A stretch of DNA of 64,000 bases from Alteromonas sp. CI.11.F.A3 (GCF_032925565.1 NZ_CP136708.1:4526001-4590000), one strand, 5' to 3'. Shown: positions 27,099-37,203, counted from the stretch's first letter. Notes: generated from the letters alone by a model not told the origin. A program made the numbers and translations.

Positions 27099-28348
27099 TG
27101 GATTTTTTCGCTTATAAAAACGGCCAGCTTTTCGCTGAAGATGTTGCCGTTGCAGATATTGCTGCACAGTACCAAACCCCTGTTTATGTCTATTCACGGG
27201 CAACGTTAGAACGTCATTGGCATGCCTTTAATGATGCAATTGGTGAGCACCCTCACCTTATTTGTTATGCAGTAAAAGCCAATTCAAACCTAGGTGTACT
27301 CAGTACATTAGCCAAAATTGGCTCTGGTTTTGACATTGTTTCTGGCGGTGAGCTTGCACGTGTTATTGAAGCCGGTGGCGATGCCAGCAAAGTGGTTTTT
27401 TCAGGTGTAGGTAAAAAAGCAGACGAAATTCGTTACGCGTTAGAACAAGGCATTATGTGCTTTAACGTAGAATCTGAGCCTGAATTGCATCGTATTAACG
27501 CGGTAGCAGAATCCCTTGGCAAAAAAGCGCCTATTTCGCTTCGCATTAACCCAGATGTTGATGCAAAAACGCACCCCTACATTTCAACTGGATTGAAAGC
27601 AAACAAGTTTGGTATTGCCCGTGAACGCGCGTTGCAAACCTATGAACTTGCCGCATCACTTCCTTATCTGAATGTAGTCGGTATGGACTGCCACATTGGT
27701 TCACAATTAACTGAAATTGGCCCCTTTGTTGATGCACTAGAGCGGTTATTGCTGCTTATTGATGAATTAGCCGAGCGCGGTATTACCATTGATCACCTAG
27801 ATGTTGGTGGTGGTTTAGGCGTAACTTATAACGATGAAGAACCACCTCATCCGAAAGCTTACGCTGCTGCGATGGCAGAAAAAATGGTAGGTCGTGAGAA
27901 CCTTAAGCTTATTTTAGAGCCCGGTCGCGCGATTGCCGCAAACGCGGGTATTTTGGTTACGGAAGTCGAGTTTATTAAAGAAGGTGAAGAGAAGAGCTTC
28001 GCTATTGTTGATGCCGCTATGAATGACCTGCTTCGACCTGCACTTTACTCTGCATGGCAAAATATTATCCCAGTTAAACAAGAAAGTACGGCCACAGCAC
28101 GCAATTATGACGTGGTAGGCCCGGTATGTGAAACCGGTGATTTCATCGGTAAAGACCGTCAACTTGCTATTGAACCAACCGACCTGTTAGCCGTTAGAAG
28201 CGCCGGTGCGTATGGTTTTGCCATGGCATCGAACTACAATAGTCGCTGCCGTCCAGCAGAGATTATGGTAGATGGTGATGCCACAATTGTGGTGCGTGAA
28301 AGAGAAATTCTAAAAGATCTCTGGAAAGGTGAGCACAAACTTACGTAA
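27098..28348 (+). CDS. lysA: Diaminopimelate decarboxylase
   Basis: 416 residues (E. coli 420), GTG start with CAGGAGAG upstream. Fold III PLP enzyme: PLP Lys in CYAVKANSN (K60), PLP-phosphate glycines GGGLGV, and catalytic Cys region PVCETGDF. Final lysine step, meso-DAP to L-lysine. Clustered with dapF, which makes its substrate. Confidence 0.97.
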   Translation: MDFFAYKNGQLFAEDVAVADIAAQYQTPVYVYSRATLERHWHAFNDAIGEHPHLICYAVKANSNLGVLSTLAKIGSGFDIVSGGELARVIEAGGDASKVVFSGVGKKADEIRYALEQGIMCFNVESEPELHRINAVAESLGKKAPISLRINPDVDAKTHPYISTGLKANKFGIARERALQTYELAASLPYLNVVGMDCHIGSQLTEIGPFVDALERLLLLIDELAERGITIDHLDVGGGLGVTYNDEEPPHPKAYAAAMAEKMVGRENLKLILEPGRAIAANAGILVTEVEFIKEGEEKSFAIVDAAMNDLLRPALYSAWQNIIPVKQESTATARNYDVVGPVCETGDFIGKDRQLAIEPTDLLAVRSAGAYGFAMASNYNSRCRPAEIMVDGDATIVVREREILKDLWKGEHKLT

Positions 28349-28383
28349 ACTAGGGCTAAACTCATAATAAAGATGCGCGGTTA

Positions 28384-29214
28384 ATGCAGGTTCAGTTTTC
28401 AAAAATGCACGGTCTGGGGAACGACTTCATGGTGATTGATAATGTCACCCAGAACGTCTTTTTCTCGAAAGACAAAATACAGCAGTTAGCAAATCGAAAC
28501 TTCGGTATAGGTTTCGATCAATTGCTTATGGTTGAACCGCCTTACGATCCTGAACAAGATTTTCACTATCGCATTTTTAACGCTGATGGCTCGGAAGTAG
28601 AACAGTGTGGTAACGGTGCGCGCTGCTTTGCGCGTTTCGTAAAGCAAAAAGGCTTAATTAACCGCAATAAAATAGTGGTGAGCACCAAAGCCGGAAAAAT
28701 GGTGTTGTACTTGGAGAAAGACGGCCAAGTTACCGTGAATATGGGCAAGCCTGAATTCGAACCGGCTAAAATTCCACTTAAAGCGAACAAGCAAGAGAAC
28801 ACCTATATATTACGGGTAAACGATAAAACTTTGTTTTACGGTGCCGTATCTATGGGTAACCCGCATTGCGTCATGGAAGTGGAAGATGTAGATACCGCTC
28901 CCGTTAAAGAAATAGGTCCACTCGTTGAACGCAACGAACGCTTTCCAGAAGGCGTGAATGTGGGCTTTATGCAAATTATTAATGAATCGCACATTCGATT
29001 GCGCGTATTTGAACGTGGCTCGGGTGAAACCTTGGCATGTGGCAGCGGTGCATGCGCAGCTGTTGCAATCGGTCAGATTCAAGGTAAATTAAGCAAAGAT
29101 GTTCGGGTAGATTTGCCCGGAGGCAGTTTACGGATCCGTTGGCCAGGCCCAGATAATGTATTAAAGATGACAGGGCCCGCCGACCATGTGTACGACGGAC
29201 ATATAAATTTATGA
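28384..29214 (+). CDS. dapF: Diaminopimelate epimerase
   Basis: 276 residues. The two catalytic cysteines lie in EQCGNGARC (C75) and LACGSGAC (about 219). Converts LL-DAP to meso-DAP for murein and lysine. Overlaps the DUF484 gene by 4 bp (ATGA). Confidence 0.97.
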   Translation: MQVQFSKMHGLGNDFMVIDNVTQNVFFSKDKIQQLANRNFGIGFDQLLMVEPPYDPEQDFHYRIFNADGSEVEQCGNGARCFARFVKQKGLINRNKIVVSTKAGKMVLYLEKDGQVTVNMGKPEFEPAKIPLKANKQENTYILRVNDKTLFYGAVSMGNPHCVMEVEDVDTAPVKEIGPLVERNERFPEGVNVGFMQIINESHIRLRVFERGSGETLACGSGACAAVAIGQIQGKLSKDVRVDLPGGSLRIRWPGPDNVLKMTGPADHVYDGHINL

Positions 29215-29906
29215 GTGATTTATCAGGACAAGCTAGCGCATCGTCGGTAGTAGAAGTGTTTTCAGGCGACAGCGATGTTTCCTCAGAGCAGGTTCGCGCT
29301 TTTTTGTTAGAAAACCCTGATTTTTTCGCTCAACATCCCGAACTACTCGAAAAACTCAAAATTCCTCATTCGCACAAGGGCAGCGTCTCGCTAGTTGAAA
29401 TTCAAAGTGAGCAGTTACGCAAAAAAGTTCGCCAGTTGAATTATAAGCTTACGCAACTGGTGAGCATTGCCAAGCAAAACGAAAAAATTTACCGCGTGTA
29501 CACCGACCTAAACGTACAACTGCTGCGTTGCGAAAGTGTGGCAGAAGTTCAGTTTACCCTTGAAGACGTATTGCAAGAACGCTTGCAGTTATCTTCTGCA
29601 GTGATAAAAAGCTTCAAAGGCCCCCACGCCATACCTGAATTACAACGCAGGCTATTTACCGAAAAGCGCTTTAAGACGTCGAACTTCTTTTTCGGGCGAT
29701 TATCGCAGCACGAACGTCAGTTATTGTTTGGTGATAGCAGCGCAGAATCTGTTGCCCTCATGCTATTGGGCGACAACCAAGAGATTGGTATTTTGGGTAT
29801 CAGCAGCAGTGATGCAAGCCATTTCACACCTGATATGGATACTTTGTTGTTACAACAGTTGCAGCAGGTGCTTAATATTATATTGCCTGAGATGATGGGG
29901 TACTAG
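29211..29906 (+). CDS. DUF484 (YigA-like) protein
   Basis: 231 residues. The N-terminal helical part contains [23 protein letters not shown], of which [12 protein letters not shown] is diagnostic for DUF484; a coiled-coil segment (about 60-100) leads into a GAF-like C-terminal domain. Always found between dapF and xerC in this group of bacteria; molecular role unknown. Start overlaps dapF by 4 bp; xerC begins 5 bp after it. Confidence 0.85.
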   Translation: MSDLSGQASASSVVEVFSGDSDVSSEQVRAFLLENPDFFAQHPELLEKLKIPHSHKGSVSLVEIQSEQLRKKVRQLNYKLTQLVSIAKQNEKIYRVYTDLNVQLLRCESVAEVQFTLEDVLQERLQLSSAVIKSFKGPHAIPELQRRLFTEKRFKTSNFFFGRLSQHERQLLFGDSSAESVALMLLGDNQEIGILGISSSDASHFTPDMDTLLLQQLQQVLNIILPEMMGY

Positions 29907-29911
29907 TTTTC

Positions 29912-30835
29912 GTGACAGCGGAAACCGCCCTTAGCGAACCCTGTCATCTGTGGCTTGAAAAATTCCTGCTTCACCTACAAGTCGAACGCGGTTTATCGCC
30001 GCTTACTATTAGTAACTACCGTAGACAACTCACCAGTATTGCTATCACTTTAGGGCTTTATGAGTGGTCGGGTATGACGCCCTCTGATGTAAAACGTGTA
30101 ATGGCCGCAGCAAAAATGGACGGGCATAAACCCCGTAGCATAGCATTGCGCCTGTCTGCTTTACGTACCTTTTGCCAATACCTGATTGATAACGAGCAGC
30201 TCTTCAGTAACCCCGTGGAAGGCATTCAAGCACCTAAACAAGGTAAGCCATTACCTAAACAGCTTAGTGTTGATGAAATGCAGCAGTTGTTGGCAAATGA
30301 ACAAACCGTTAGCGGCGATATCGATGAAGGCATTATTTGTCGTGATGTAGCCATGTTTGAATTGCTCTATGGCTGCGGACTACGATTAAGTGAACTAACC
30401 GGCTTAAACTTAAGTGACTATCCTAAAGATGGCACTATTAAAGTGACCGGTAAGGGCAGTAAACAACGGATTTTGCCCCTAGGCCGACAAGCGCAAAAGG
30501 CGCTCCATGCTTGGCTTAAAGTTCGCCCTGCTTATGCGTCTCCCTATGAACCCGCTATTTTTGTTAGCAAACGCAAAACGCGCATATCAAATCGCCAAGT
30601 GGCCAATCGGCTTAATCAAATGGCTGAATTGCAAAGCCTGAGTCAAAAAGTTAGCCCCCATAAACTGCGCCATTCTTTCGCCACCCACGTATTAGAGTCG
30701 AGCGGCGATTTACGTGCGGTGCAGGAATTACTCGGCCATGCCAATCTATCAACCACGCAAGTGTACACTCATTTAGATTTTCAGCATTTAGCCAAGGTTT
30801 ATGATGCCGCGCACCCCAGAGCACACAAAAAATAA
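29912..30835 (+). CDS. xerC: Tyrosine recombinase XerC
   Basis: 307 residues, GTG start. N-terminal SAM-like core-binding domain (about 10-105) and C-terminal catalytic domain with the complete set: R158 in GCGLRLSE, K181 in VTGKGSKQR, H250/R253 in SPHKLRHS, H276 in LLGHANLS and nucleophile Y285 in TQVYTHLD. With XerD it resolves chromosome dimers at dif. Part of the lptM-to-yigB operon. Confidence 0.96.
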   Translation: MTAETALSEPCHLWLEKFLLHLQVERGLSPLTISNYRRQLTSIAITLGLYEWSGMTPSDVKRVMAAAKMDGHKPRSIALRLSALRTFCQYLIDNEQLFSNPVEGIQAPKQGKPLPKQLSVDEMQQLLANEQTVSGDIDEGIICRDVAMFELLYGCGLRLSELTGLNLSDYPKDGTIKVTGKGSKQRILPLGRQAQKALHAWLKVRPAYASPYEPAIFVSKRKTRISNRQVANRLNQMAELQSLSQKVSPHKLRHSFATHVLESSGDLRAVQELLGHANLSTTQVYTHLDFQHLAKVYDAAHPRAHKK

Positions 30836-30865
30836 TCATAATTTGAAAATAGGCCTTTAACTATT

Positions 30866-31588
30866 ATGCAGTTCTTCAGAGCTATTAGTTCCGTGAAGGC
30901 AATGACCTTCGATCTTGACGACACCTTATACAACAACGAACCTATTATTCGCCAAGCAGAAGCGGCCTTAAATGCGCATTTAAAGCAGCATCACCCTAAA
31001 ACGGCTGCCTTACCCCCTTCTCACTGGCAGCAACTAAAGCGCGACGCCATTGTAGCCAATCCTACTTATTCATCTGATATGGGAAAGTTGCGTTTAGCAG
31101 TGTTAAATGCGGCATTGATTCACGATATTCCAACCCACGACAGCCATGCATTAGAGGCTGCTGTGCAAGCATGTTTCGACTGTTTTTACCATGCCAGAAG
31201 CGAGTTTGAGTTGGCTGATGATGTGCATAAAACCTTATCGATTTTAAGTGAAAATATGACTCTAGTGGGTATTACTAACGGCAATGTAAATGCCGACCAA
31301 ATAGGCATTACGCCCTATTTCGATACTATTTTACATGCCAGCACTAGCCGCCCTATGAAGCCTTCACGGGCTATGTTTGATGAAGCAGCAAGCTTTATAG
31401 GAGAAGCGCCTAAACACATACTCCACGTGGGCGATAACATTATTAAAGATGTGTATGGGGCAATAAATGCAGGGTTTCAGTCAGCGTGGTTTGCATGCAA
31501 TCGAGAAATGCATCTACCCCGAGAGAGAGCGTCTGTACTCCCTCACGTGGCACTAGATTCGTTAGACGAATTAGCTTACTTCTTATAA
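30866..31588 (+). CDS. yigB: HAD phosphatase YigB-like
   Basis: 240 residues. HAD motif I FDLDDTLYNN at about 15-24, motif II GITNGN, motif III Lys in RPMKPSRAMF, motif IV HVGDNIIKDVYGA. E. coli YigB dephosphorylates the riboflavin precursor 5-amino-6-(5-phosphoribitylamino)uracil and also FMN. Position right after xerC is conserved with E. coli. Confidence 0.9.
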   Translation: MQFFRAISSVKAMTFDLDDTLYNNEPIIRQAEAALNAHLKQHHPKTAALPPSHWQQLKRDAIVANPTYSSDMGKLRLAVLNAALIHDIPTHDSHALEAAVQACFDCFYHARSEFELADDVHKTLSILSENMTLVGITNGNVNADQIGITPYFDTILHASTSRPMKPSRAMFDEAASFIGEAPKHILHVGDNIIKDVYGAINAGFQSAWFACNREMHLPRERASVLPHVALDSLDELAYFL

Positions 31589-31643
31589 ATAATGCAGTAA
31601 GTAGCGCTGGCTCTTTTGCTATGTAATCTTAAAGTACTAGCAC

Positions 31644-32462
31644 TTAAGGCTTTTGCGAATAAGGCTGGTTGTCTTCCAATACGTTTTGACGCATAGAATC
31701 GCAAGGGCGCTGGCATACCGGGCGCCCAACTACTTTTGCAGGTACACCCACTACAGTAACGTGAGGTGGAACGTTGTCTAGCACAACACTACCCGCGCCC
31801 ACTTTAGACCCTTCGCCAATTTCAATATTGCCAAGAATTTTAGCACCCGCGCCAACTAACACGCCTTGGCGAATTTTAGGGTGACGGTCACCCGACTCGT
31901 TACCGGTTCCGCCAAGGGTTACGCTTTGCAAAATAGACACGTTGTCTTCTATAACAGCAGTTTCACCCACTACAATACCGGTGGCGTGATCGAACATCAC
32001 GCCTTTGCCTATTTTAGCGGCAGGGTGAATATCTACGCCGAAGGTAGCCGAATTACGGCTTTGTAAGAACAAGGCGAGTTGATGTCTACCATGCAACCAC
32101 AAGTAGTGCGCCATACGATGAACTTGCACGGCATGAAAGCCTTTAAAGTGCAGCAATGGCACTAAGAAGTCATCTACTGCCGCGTCTCGAGCACGAATCG
32201 CGTTAATATCTGCCATTGCCGACTCACTAATCGACGGCTCTAACAAGTAGGCCTCATCGAACACTTCACGAATGGCAATAGCTGGCATCACTTCATCAGC
32301 CATTTTGCTTGATAGTATAAAGCTTAACGACGACTCAAAATTATGATGGGCTGAAATACAGGCGTGAACATAGCTTGCTAATAGCGGCTCGCTTTCTGCC
32401 ACAGTTTGCGCTTCTTTTTTTAACGATAACCAAAAGTCAGTCGATGGAGAGAGTGCGTGCAT
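31644..32462 (-). CDS. cysE: Serine O-acetyltransferase
   Basis: 272 residues (E. coli 273). N-terminal helical domain, then left-handed beta-helix with hexapeptide repeats (FGVDIHPAAKIGKG, GVLVGAGAKILGNIEIGEGSKVGAG in pieces), catalytic DHATGIVVGETAVI. Makes O-acetylserine for cysteine. AGGA precedes the ATG. A hairpin CCCGTTT/AAACGGG (32494-32509) sits in its leader. Convergent with yigB; its insertion between yigB and uvrD differs from E. coli. Confidence 0.96.
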   Translation of the reverse strand: MHALSPSTDFWLSLKKEAQTVAESEPLLASYVHACISAHHNFESSLSFILSSKMADEVMPAIAIREVFDEAYLLEPSISESAMADINAIRARDAAVDDFLVPLLHFKGFHAVQVHRMAHYLWLHGRHQLALFLQSRNSATFGVDIHPAAKIGKGVMFDHATGIVVGETAVIEDNVSILQSVTLGGTGNESGDRHPKIRQGVLVGAGAKILGNIEIGEGSKVGAGSVVLDNVPPHVTVVGVPAKVVGRPVCQRPCDSMRQNVLEDNQPYSQKP

Positions 32463-32800
32463 GAGGCAGTTCCTGTAAAAGTAAAGTTCAAACCCCGTTT
32501 GAAAACGGGTAAACGGCGCAAGATGGTAAAAGGCCTAGATTCTCGTAGGCAGCTTAATGGCTCGAAGTGTACATGAGCCATACTAAAAACAACACCTATA
32601 GACTACGCTTCAAGCGTGAAAATTGTTCAACTTATCGATAACCCGCCTTTGAATACAGCCGGTATCACCTAAACAGGGCAAAATTCATCGCAAAAGTTAC
32701 CCCCTAGCCGCTAAGCTTCATCAAACAAGCCTGTATAAATTCACAGTCAGCTGGCATAATGTTGCAGCATTGAAACTAGACAAATTAGGTTGACCATATT
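32463..32800. other. Divergent promoter region between cysE and uvrD
   Basis: 338 bp, no gene seen. Holds the cysE leader hairpin (32494-32509), a 7-bp inverted repeat ATGGCTC/GAGCCAT (32557-32581) and the uvrD LexA box and promoter (32731-32760). Confidence 0.7.
32731..32746 (+). promoter_or_regulatory. LexA box of uvrD
   Basis: CTGTATAAATTCACAG is a perfect CTGT-N8-ACAG LexA operator, 55 bp before the uvrD ATG. A -10-like CATAAT at 32755-32760 follows, so LexA would cover the -35 area. This predicts SOS induction of uvrD. Confidence 0.88.
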
Positions 32801-34972
32801 ATGGATGTATCCCGACTGCTTGACGAGCTTAACGACAAACAACGTGAAGCGGTAGCAGCCCCTCTTTCTAACGCCCTCATATTAGCTGGCGCAGGAAGCG
32901 GTAAAACTCGGGTGTTAGTGCATCGCATAGCATGGTTAATGGAAGTGGAAAATATTGCCCCCTTTTCCATTCTGGCCGTAACCTTTACGAACAAGGCCGC
33001 CAAAGAAATGCGTGGCCGAATAGAATCGTTGATGGGCCGTGGCCTTAATAGCATGTGGATTGGTACTTTCCACGGATTAGCCCACAGGCTGCTTCGCGCC
33101 CACCATGCAGAAGCTAATTTGCCTGAAAACTTCCAAATTCTTGATTCAGACGACCAATACCGTTTAATCAAACGTATCTTAAAAGCCATGAATTTAGACG
33201 AAAAGCACTGGGTGCCCCGTCAAATTCAGTGGTATATCAACGGTAATAAAGACGAAGGTTTACGTCCTCAGCATATTGAAACCCACAACGATCAAACACA
33301 ACAAAAAATGCGTGAAATTTACGCCGCGTATCAAGACGCGTGCGACCGCTCAGGGCTTGTGGATTTTGCCGAGTTGTTGTTGCGTGCTCACGAGCTTTGG
33401 GCTAAAAACCCCGAAGTACTCGCCAACTACCAGCGCCGCTTCCGCGCTGTATTAGTGGACGAATTCCAAGATACCAATAACATTCAATACGCGTGGCTAC
33501 GCATGTTGTGTAGCGGCAATCAAAACAACATTATGATTGTGGGCGATGACGACCAATCTATTTACGGCTGGCGAGGCGCGAATGTTGATAATATTCAGCA
33601 CTTCTTAAAAGACTTTAATAACCCCACAACCATTCGATTAGAACAAAATTACCGTTCTACTGGCACCATCTTGAAAGCCGCCAATACGGTTATCGATAAC
33701 AACACCGGCCGATTAGGCAAAGAGCTTTGGACAGACGGCAACGATGGCGAGCCTATTTCTGTTTATGCTGGGTTTAATGAGTTAGACGAAGCCCGCTTTA
33801 TTGTGTCGAAAATTAAAGACTGGCTGAATCAAGGCAATGCGCTAAAAGACACCGCGATTTTATATCGCAATAACGCCCAGTCGCGGGTATTAGAAGAAGC
33901 CTTGCTTCACCAAGGTACACCGTACCGCATTTATGGTGGCCTTCGATTCTTTGAACGCCAAGAAATTAAAGATGCACTTGGCTACCTTCGCATGATGAAT
34001 CACCCTCATGACGATGCCGCCTTTGAACGTGTGGTGAACACACCTACTCGCGGCATGGGTGAGAAAACCCTCTCACAAGTACGAGAAGCCGCCAGAACAC
34101 ATAATTGCTCTATGTGGCAGGCTAGCCAACTGCTTATTAACGAAAACGCACTCAAAGGCCGTGCACTTAACGCCCTTCAAAGTTTCGTGCTGTTAGTGAC
34201 CGAGCTTGAACAAGCTACCGTAGACGAGCCATTAGAGAAACACGCCGATGTGGCCATTAGGCAGTCAGGTTTATACGCCATGTATCAGGCCGAACGCGGC
34301 GAAAAAGCCCAAGCGCGCTTAGAAAACTTGGAAGAATTGGTTACCGCTTGTAAACAATTTACGGTACCTGATGAAGCGGAAGAAATGACGCCACTTTCAG
34401 CCTTTTTAGCTCACGCCTCGTTAGAAGCAGGTGAAACCCAAGCAGGTACCGATCAAGACGCCGTACAGATGATGACCATTCATACTGCGAAGGGCCTAGA
34501 ATTTCCTATGGTGTTTATGGCCGGTGTTGAAGAAGGTATGTTTCCAAGCCAAATGACCAATGATGAACCTGGCAGAATGGAAGAGGAACGTCGCTTATGT
34601 TACGTGGGCATGACTCGCGCCATGGAAAAGCTGTATATTACTTACGCGGAAAGCCGCCGTTTATACGGGCAAGACAAATATCACACAGCTTCTCGCTTTA
34701 TTCGTGAAATTCCTGCTGACTGTGTTGAAGAAGTAAGGCTCAAGTCTACTATTTCTCGACCGATACATAACCGATTCAGCCAAGCAACATCACATGCCTC
34801 TTTTGAAGAGACCGGCTTTCAGTTGGGCCAAAAAGTGGCTCATCGCAAGTTCGGTGAAGGAATTGTATTAAACTACGAAGGCAGTGGTGAACACGCTAGG
34901 GTACAAGTTAATTTTGACGAATTTGGTACAAAATGGCTCGTTCTCGCCTATGCTAAATTGGAAAAAGCATAG
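32801..34972 (+). CDS. uvrD: DNA helicase II
   Basis: 723 residues (E. coli 720). SF1A helicase motifs: AGAGSGKT (29-36), VLVDEFQDTN, GDDDQSIYGWRGA, EQNYRS, MTIHTAKGLEFP and YVGMTRAMEKLY. A C-terminal Tudor-like segment (KVAHRKFGEGIVL...WLVLAYAKLEK) binds RNA polymerase in homologues. Unwinds DNA in excision and mismatch repair. Perfect LexA box upstream. Confidence 0.97.
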   Translation: MDVSRLLDELNDKQREAVAAPLSNALILAGAGSGKTRVLVHRIAWLMEVENIAPFSILAVTFTNKAAKEMRGRIESLMGRGLNSMWIGTFHGLAHRLLRAHHAEANLPENFQILDSDDQYRLIKRILKAMNLDEKHWVPRQIQWYINGNKDEGLRPQHIETHNDQTQQKMREIYAAYQDACDRSGLVDFAELLLRAHELWAKNPEVLANYQRRFRAVLVDEFQDTNNIQYAWLRMLCSGNQNNIMIVGDDDQSIYGWRGANVDNIQHFLKDFNNPTTIRLEQNYRSTGTILKAANTVIDNNTGRLGKELWTDGNDGEPISVYAGFNELDEARFIVSKIKDWLNQGNALKDTAILYRNNAQSRVLEEALLHQGTPYRIYGGLRFFERQEIKDALGYLRMMNHPHDDAAFERVVNTPTRGMGEKTLSQVREAARTHNCSMWQASQLLINENALKGRALNALQSFVLLVTELEQATVDEPLEKHADVAIRQSGLYAMYQAERGEKAQARLENLEELVTACKQFTVPDEAEEMTPLSAFLAHASLEAGETQAGTDQDAVQMMTIHTAKGLEFPMVFMAGVEEGMFPSQMTNDEPGRMEEERRLCYVGMTRAMEKLYITYAESRRLYGQDKYHTASRFIREIPADCVEEVRLKSTISRPIHNRFSQATSHASFEETGFQLGQKVAHRKFGEGIVLNYEGSGEHARVQVNFDEFGTKWLVLAYAKLEKA

Positions 34973-35008
34973 TCATCTGGCAAGAAGCCTGAACCCAAGT
35001 AGAGAAAT

Positions 35009-36265
35009 ATGCCGCAAAACGTGCTGGTGATAGAAAACAGCGATAAAAACTTAGACGTTGTATCAAAACTCGTCAGAAAATCAGGGTTAACCCCTGTTGG
35101 CGCTCACTCATTAACGGAAGCGAGCGCACGTTTTGCGCTTATGATGCCAGAGAGTTTTTTGTGCGCCATTGTTGCTCATAACTTACCGGATGCCCCGAAT
35201 GGCGAAGCCATCGACTTCGCTATTGACGCCTTCATTCCGGCCATCGTTACTACCGATACGTTAGAGGCGAAAACCCGAGACAAGGTCTTAGAAAAAGACG
35301 TCGTTGATTATATTCCCAAAGAAAACGCACAAAACTACGATTACTTAAGTCGGCTTCTCTTTAGATTAGAGAAAAATAAATCGACGGGCGTTGTGGTAGT
35401 GAGTACTCACCGGTCATCTAGACGAAAAATGCTATCACTACTTTATCGACACAACTTTGTGGTTTACGACTGCCCTACTGCCAGCGATGCTATGAGCATA
35501 TTGGCTGAGCATGCGCATATCAGGTTGGTTATCACCGATAACGCGCTTCCAGATATGACGGGCACGCAGTTTATTTCAGGCCTGCGTAAAGCCTTTTCAA
35601 AAGAGCAGTTAGCCATTATCGGGCTAGCAAGCGACCAACGCCCGCTTATGTCTGCGCATTTCATAAAAAGCGGCGCGAACGACTTTTTGCATTTACCTTA
35701 CTGTCATGAAGAGTTTTTATGCCGCGTGATGCAGAATATTGAATATATCGAAAGCGTGGAAGCCATTCGCCGCGCTGCCAATACGGATTATTTAACAGGG
35801 CTGCCTAATCGCCGTCATTTCTTTTATACCGTTACCGTGCAGTATAAGAAGCTACCTGAGCAACATACGTTAGCGCTTATCGACCTTGATCATTTTAAGC
35901 GCATTAACGATACCTACGGGCATGATGCGGGCGATCTTGTGCTCAAAGCAGTAGCTAACCTATTGCAAGTGCATTTTAACGATACGCTGGTTGCACGTTT
36001 TGGTGGGGAAGAATTTTGCGTTTACTTGCCTAAAATCGACATTTATAACGCACAAGAGCGGTTAACCAGATTCAGAATGGCATTAGAAAAATTGCCCATT
36101 CAACTGGGCGAAGACACTGTGAAGGTAACCTGCAGTATTGGCCTTTGCAATACACCGACGCAAAATATCGAAACCTTGCTAAGTAGCGCTGATAAGCTTT
36201 TATACAAAGCAAAACATGCAGGTCGTAATCAAGTTACCCTTAACAGTGAAACTCAAGAAGTTTGA
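35009..36265 (+). CDS. Response regulator with two receiver domains and GGDEF diguanylate cyclase
   Basis: 418 residues. Receiver 1 (1-120) has His57 (VAHNLPD) where the phospho-acceptor Asp should be, so it is degenerate. Receiver 2 (127-245) keeps D177 in ITDNALPD. GGDEF domain (about 258-415): DYLTGLPNRRHF, active site RFGGEEF (332-336), substrate-binding IDLDHFKRINDTYGH. The inhibitory RxxD site is not conserved (HxxD). Predicted phosphorylation-controlled c-di-GMP synthesis. No kinase gene adjacent; partner unknown. The 3' end overlaps rarD convergently by 13 bp in a palindrome. Confidence 0.88.
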   Translation: MPQNVLVIENSDKNLDVVSKLVRKSGLTPVGAHSLTEASARFALMMPESFLCAIVAHNLPDAPNGEAIDFAIDAFIPAIVTTDTLEAKTRDKVLEKDVVDYIPKENAQNYDYLSRLLFRLEKNKSTGVVVVSTHRSSRRKMLSLLYRHNFVVYDCPTASDAMSILAEHAHIRLVITDNALPDMTGTQFISGLRKAFSKEQLAIIGLASDQRPLMSAHFIKSGANDFLHLPYCHEEFLCRVMQNIEYIESVEAIRRAANTDYLTGLPNRRHFFYTVTVQYKKLPEQHTLALIDLDHFKRINDTYGHDAGDLVLKAVANLLQVHFNDTLVARFGGEEFCVYLPKIDIYNAQERLTRFRMALEKLPIQLGEDTVKVTCSIGLCNTPTQNIETLLSSADKLLYKAKHAGRNQVTLNSETQEV

Positions 36266-36274
36266 GTTTCACTG
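36244..36274. terminator. 13-bp inverted repeat spanning the overlapping 3' ends of two genes
   Basis: CAGTGAAACTCAA (36244-36256) and TTGAGTTTCACTG (36262-36274), perfect arms with a 5-base loop. It contains both stop codons and encodes related C-termini (SETQEV on plus, SETQTS on minus). It probably acts as a bidirectional hairpin terminator, although no long T-run follows on either side. Confidence 0.55.
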
Positions 36275-37203
36275 GTTTCCTTCGCCGTCTGCAGCGATGC
36301 CTTTTGGGCTTTTCGCTGTTTTTTGTAGGCGATAAGAGAGTCGACACTAAATACTGCCAGTGCTAACCACACAAAGCCAAAGGTGATTAGCCTAGCTTCA
36401 TCTAACGGCTCATCGTACAAGTAAACCGCCAACACAAACATGAGCGTTGGCCCTATGTATTGCAAAAAGCCTAAGGTTGAATACATGATACGCCGTGCCG
36501 CTGCGGTAAAGCATAACAAGGGGGCAGTGGTTACAATACCGGCTGCTAAAATAAGCATGTTTAAACTAGCGTCGTTATTGAAAAGGTTGCTGAATTCTGA
36601 TCCAAATAGCAGCCAATAGCCTAAAGCCAAGGGTGATAGCATTAAGGTTTCGATGAAAAGGCCCGGCAAAGAATCTACCGCGACTTGCTTGCGTAAAATG
36701 CCATAAATACTAAAACTGCCCGCCAATACAAGTGCAATCCAAGGCACATGACCGTAAGAGAAAATCAAAATAGCCACGCCCACGATGGCTAATACCACCG
36801 CCACTCGCTGAAACGTTCTTAGCCTTTCACCTAGAAAAAGCCGCCCAAGAAACACGTTAATAAGCGGATTGATGTAATAACCTAAGCTTGCATCCAGTAT
36901 GTGATCGTTATTCACTGCCCAGATGAACAGTAGCCAGTTGGCGCCTAATAAAATGCCAGCGACCAATAACACCTGCATCACCTTTTTGTTGCGAAAGGCA
37001 GCCATGACCTTGGGCCACTGATTTAACGCCGCAATTAACCCCACAAGCACTAATACCGACCAAATTATCCGGTGCATTAAAATTTCTGCTGCCGGCAGTA
37101 CAGTAAGCTGTTTAAAGTAGATTGGCGCTATGCCCCACATAGTGTAGGCCGCAATGGCAAAAATCACTCCGACTTGGGCAGCACTGGCTTGCTGAGCGCG
37201 CAT
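36253..37203 (-). CDS. rarD: EamA-family transporter RarD
   Basis: 316 residues, ten predicted membrane helices in two EamA repeats. Family runs: FAIAAYTMWGIAPIYFK, ANWLLFIWAVN, GYYINPLINVFLG, FLQYIGPTLMF. Inner-membrane permease; substrate unclear (named for chloramphenicol sensitivity). Neighbours uvrD, yigI and recQ match the E. coli location. Confidence 0.92.
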   Translation of the reverse strand: MRAQQASAAQVGVIFAIAAYTMWGIAPIYFKQLTVLPAAEILMHRIIWSVLVLVGLIAALNQWPKVMAAFRNKKVMQVLLVAGILLGANWLLFIWAVNNDHILDASLGYYINPLINVFLGRLFLGERLRTFQRVAVVLAIVGVAILIFSYGHVPWIALVLAGSFSIYGILRKQVAVDSLPGLFIETLMLSPLALGYWLLFGSEFSNLFNNDASLNMLILAAGIVTTAPLLCFTAAARRIMYSTLGFLQYIGPTLMFVLAVYLYDEPLDEARLITFGFVWLALAVFSVDSLIAYKKQRKAQKASLQTAKETSETQTS

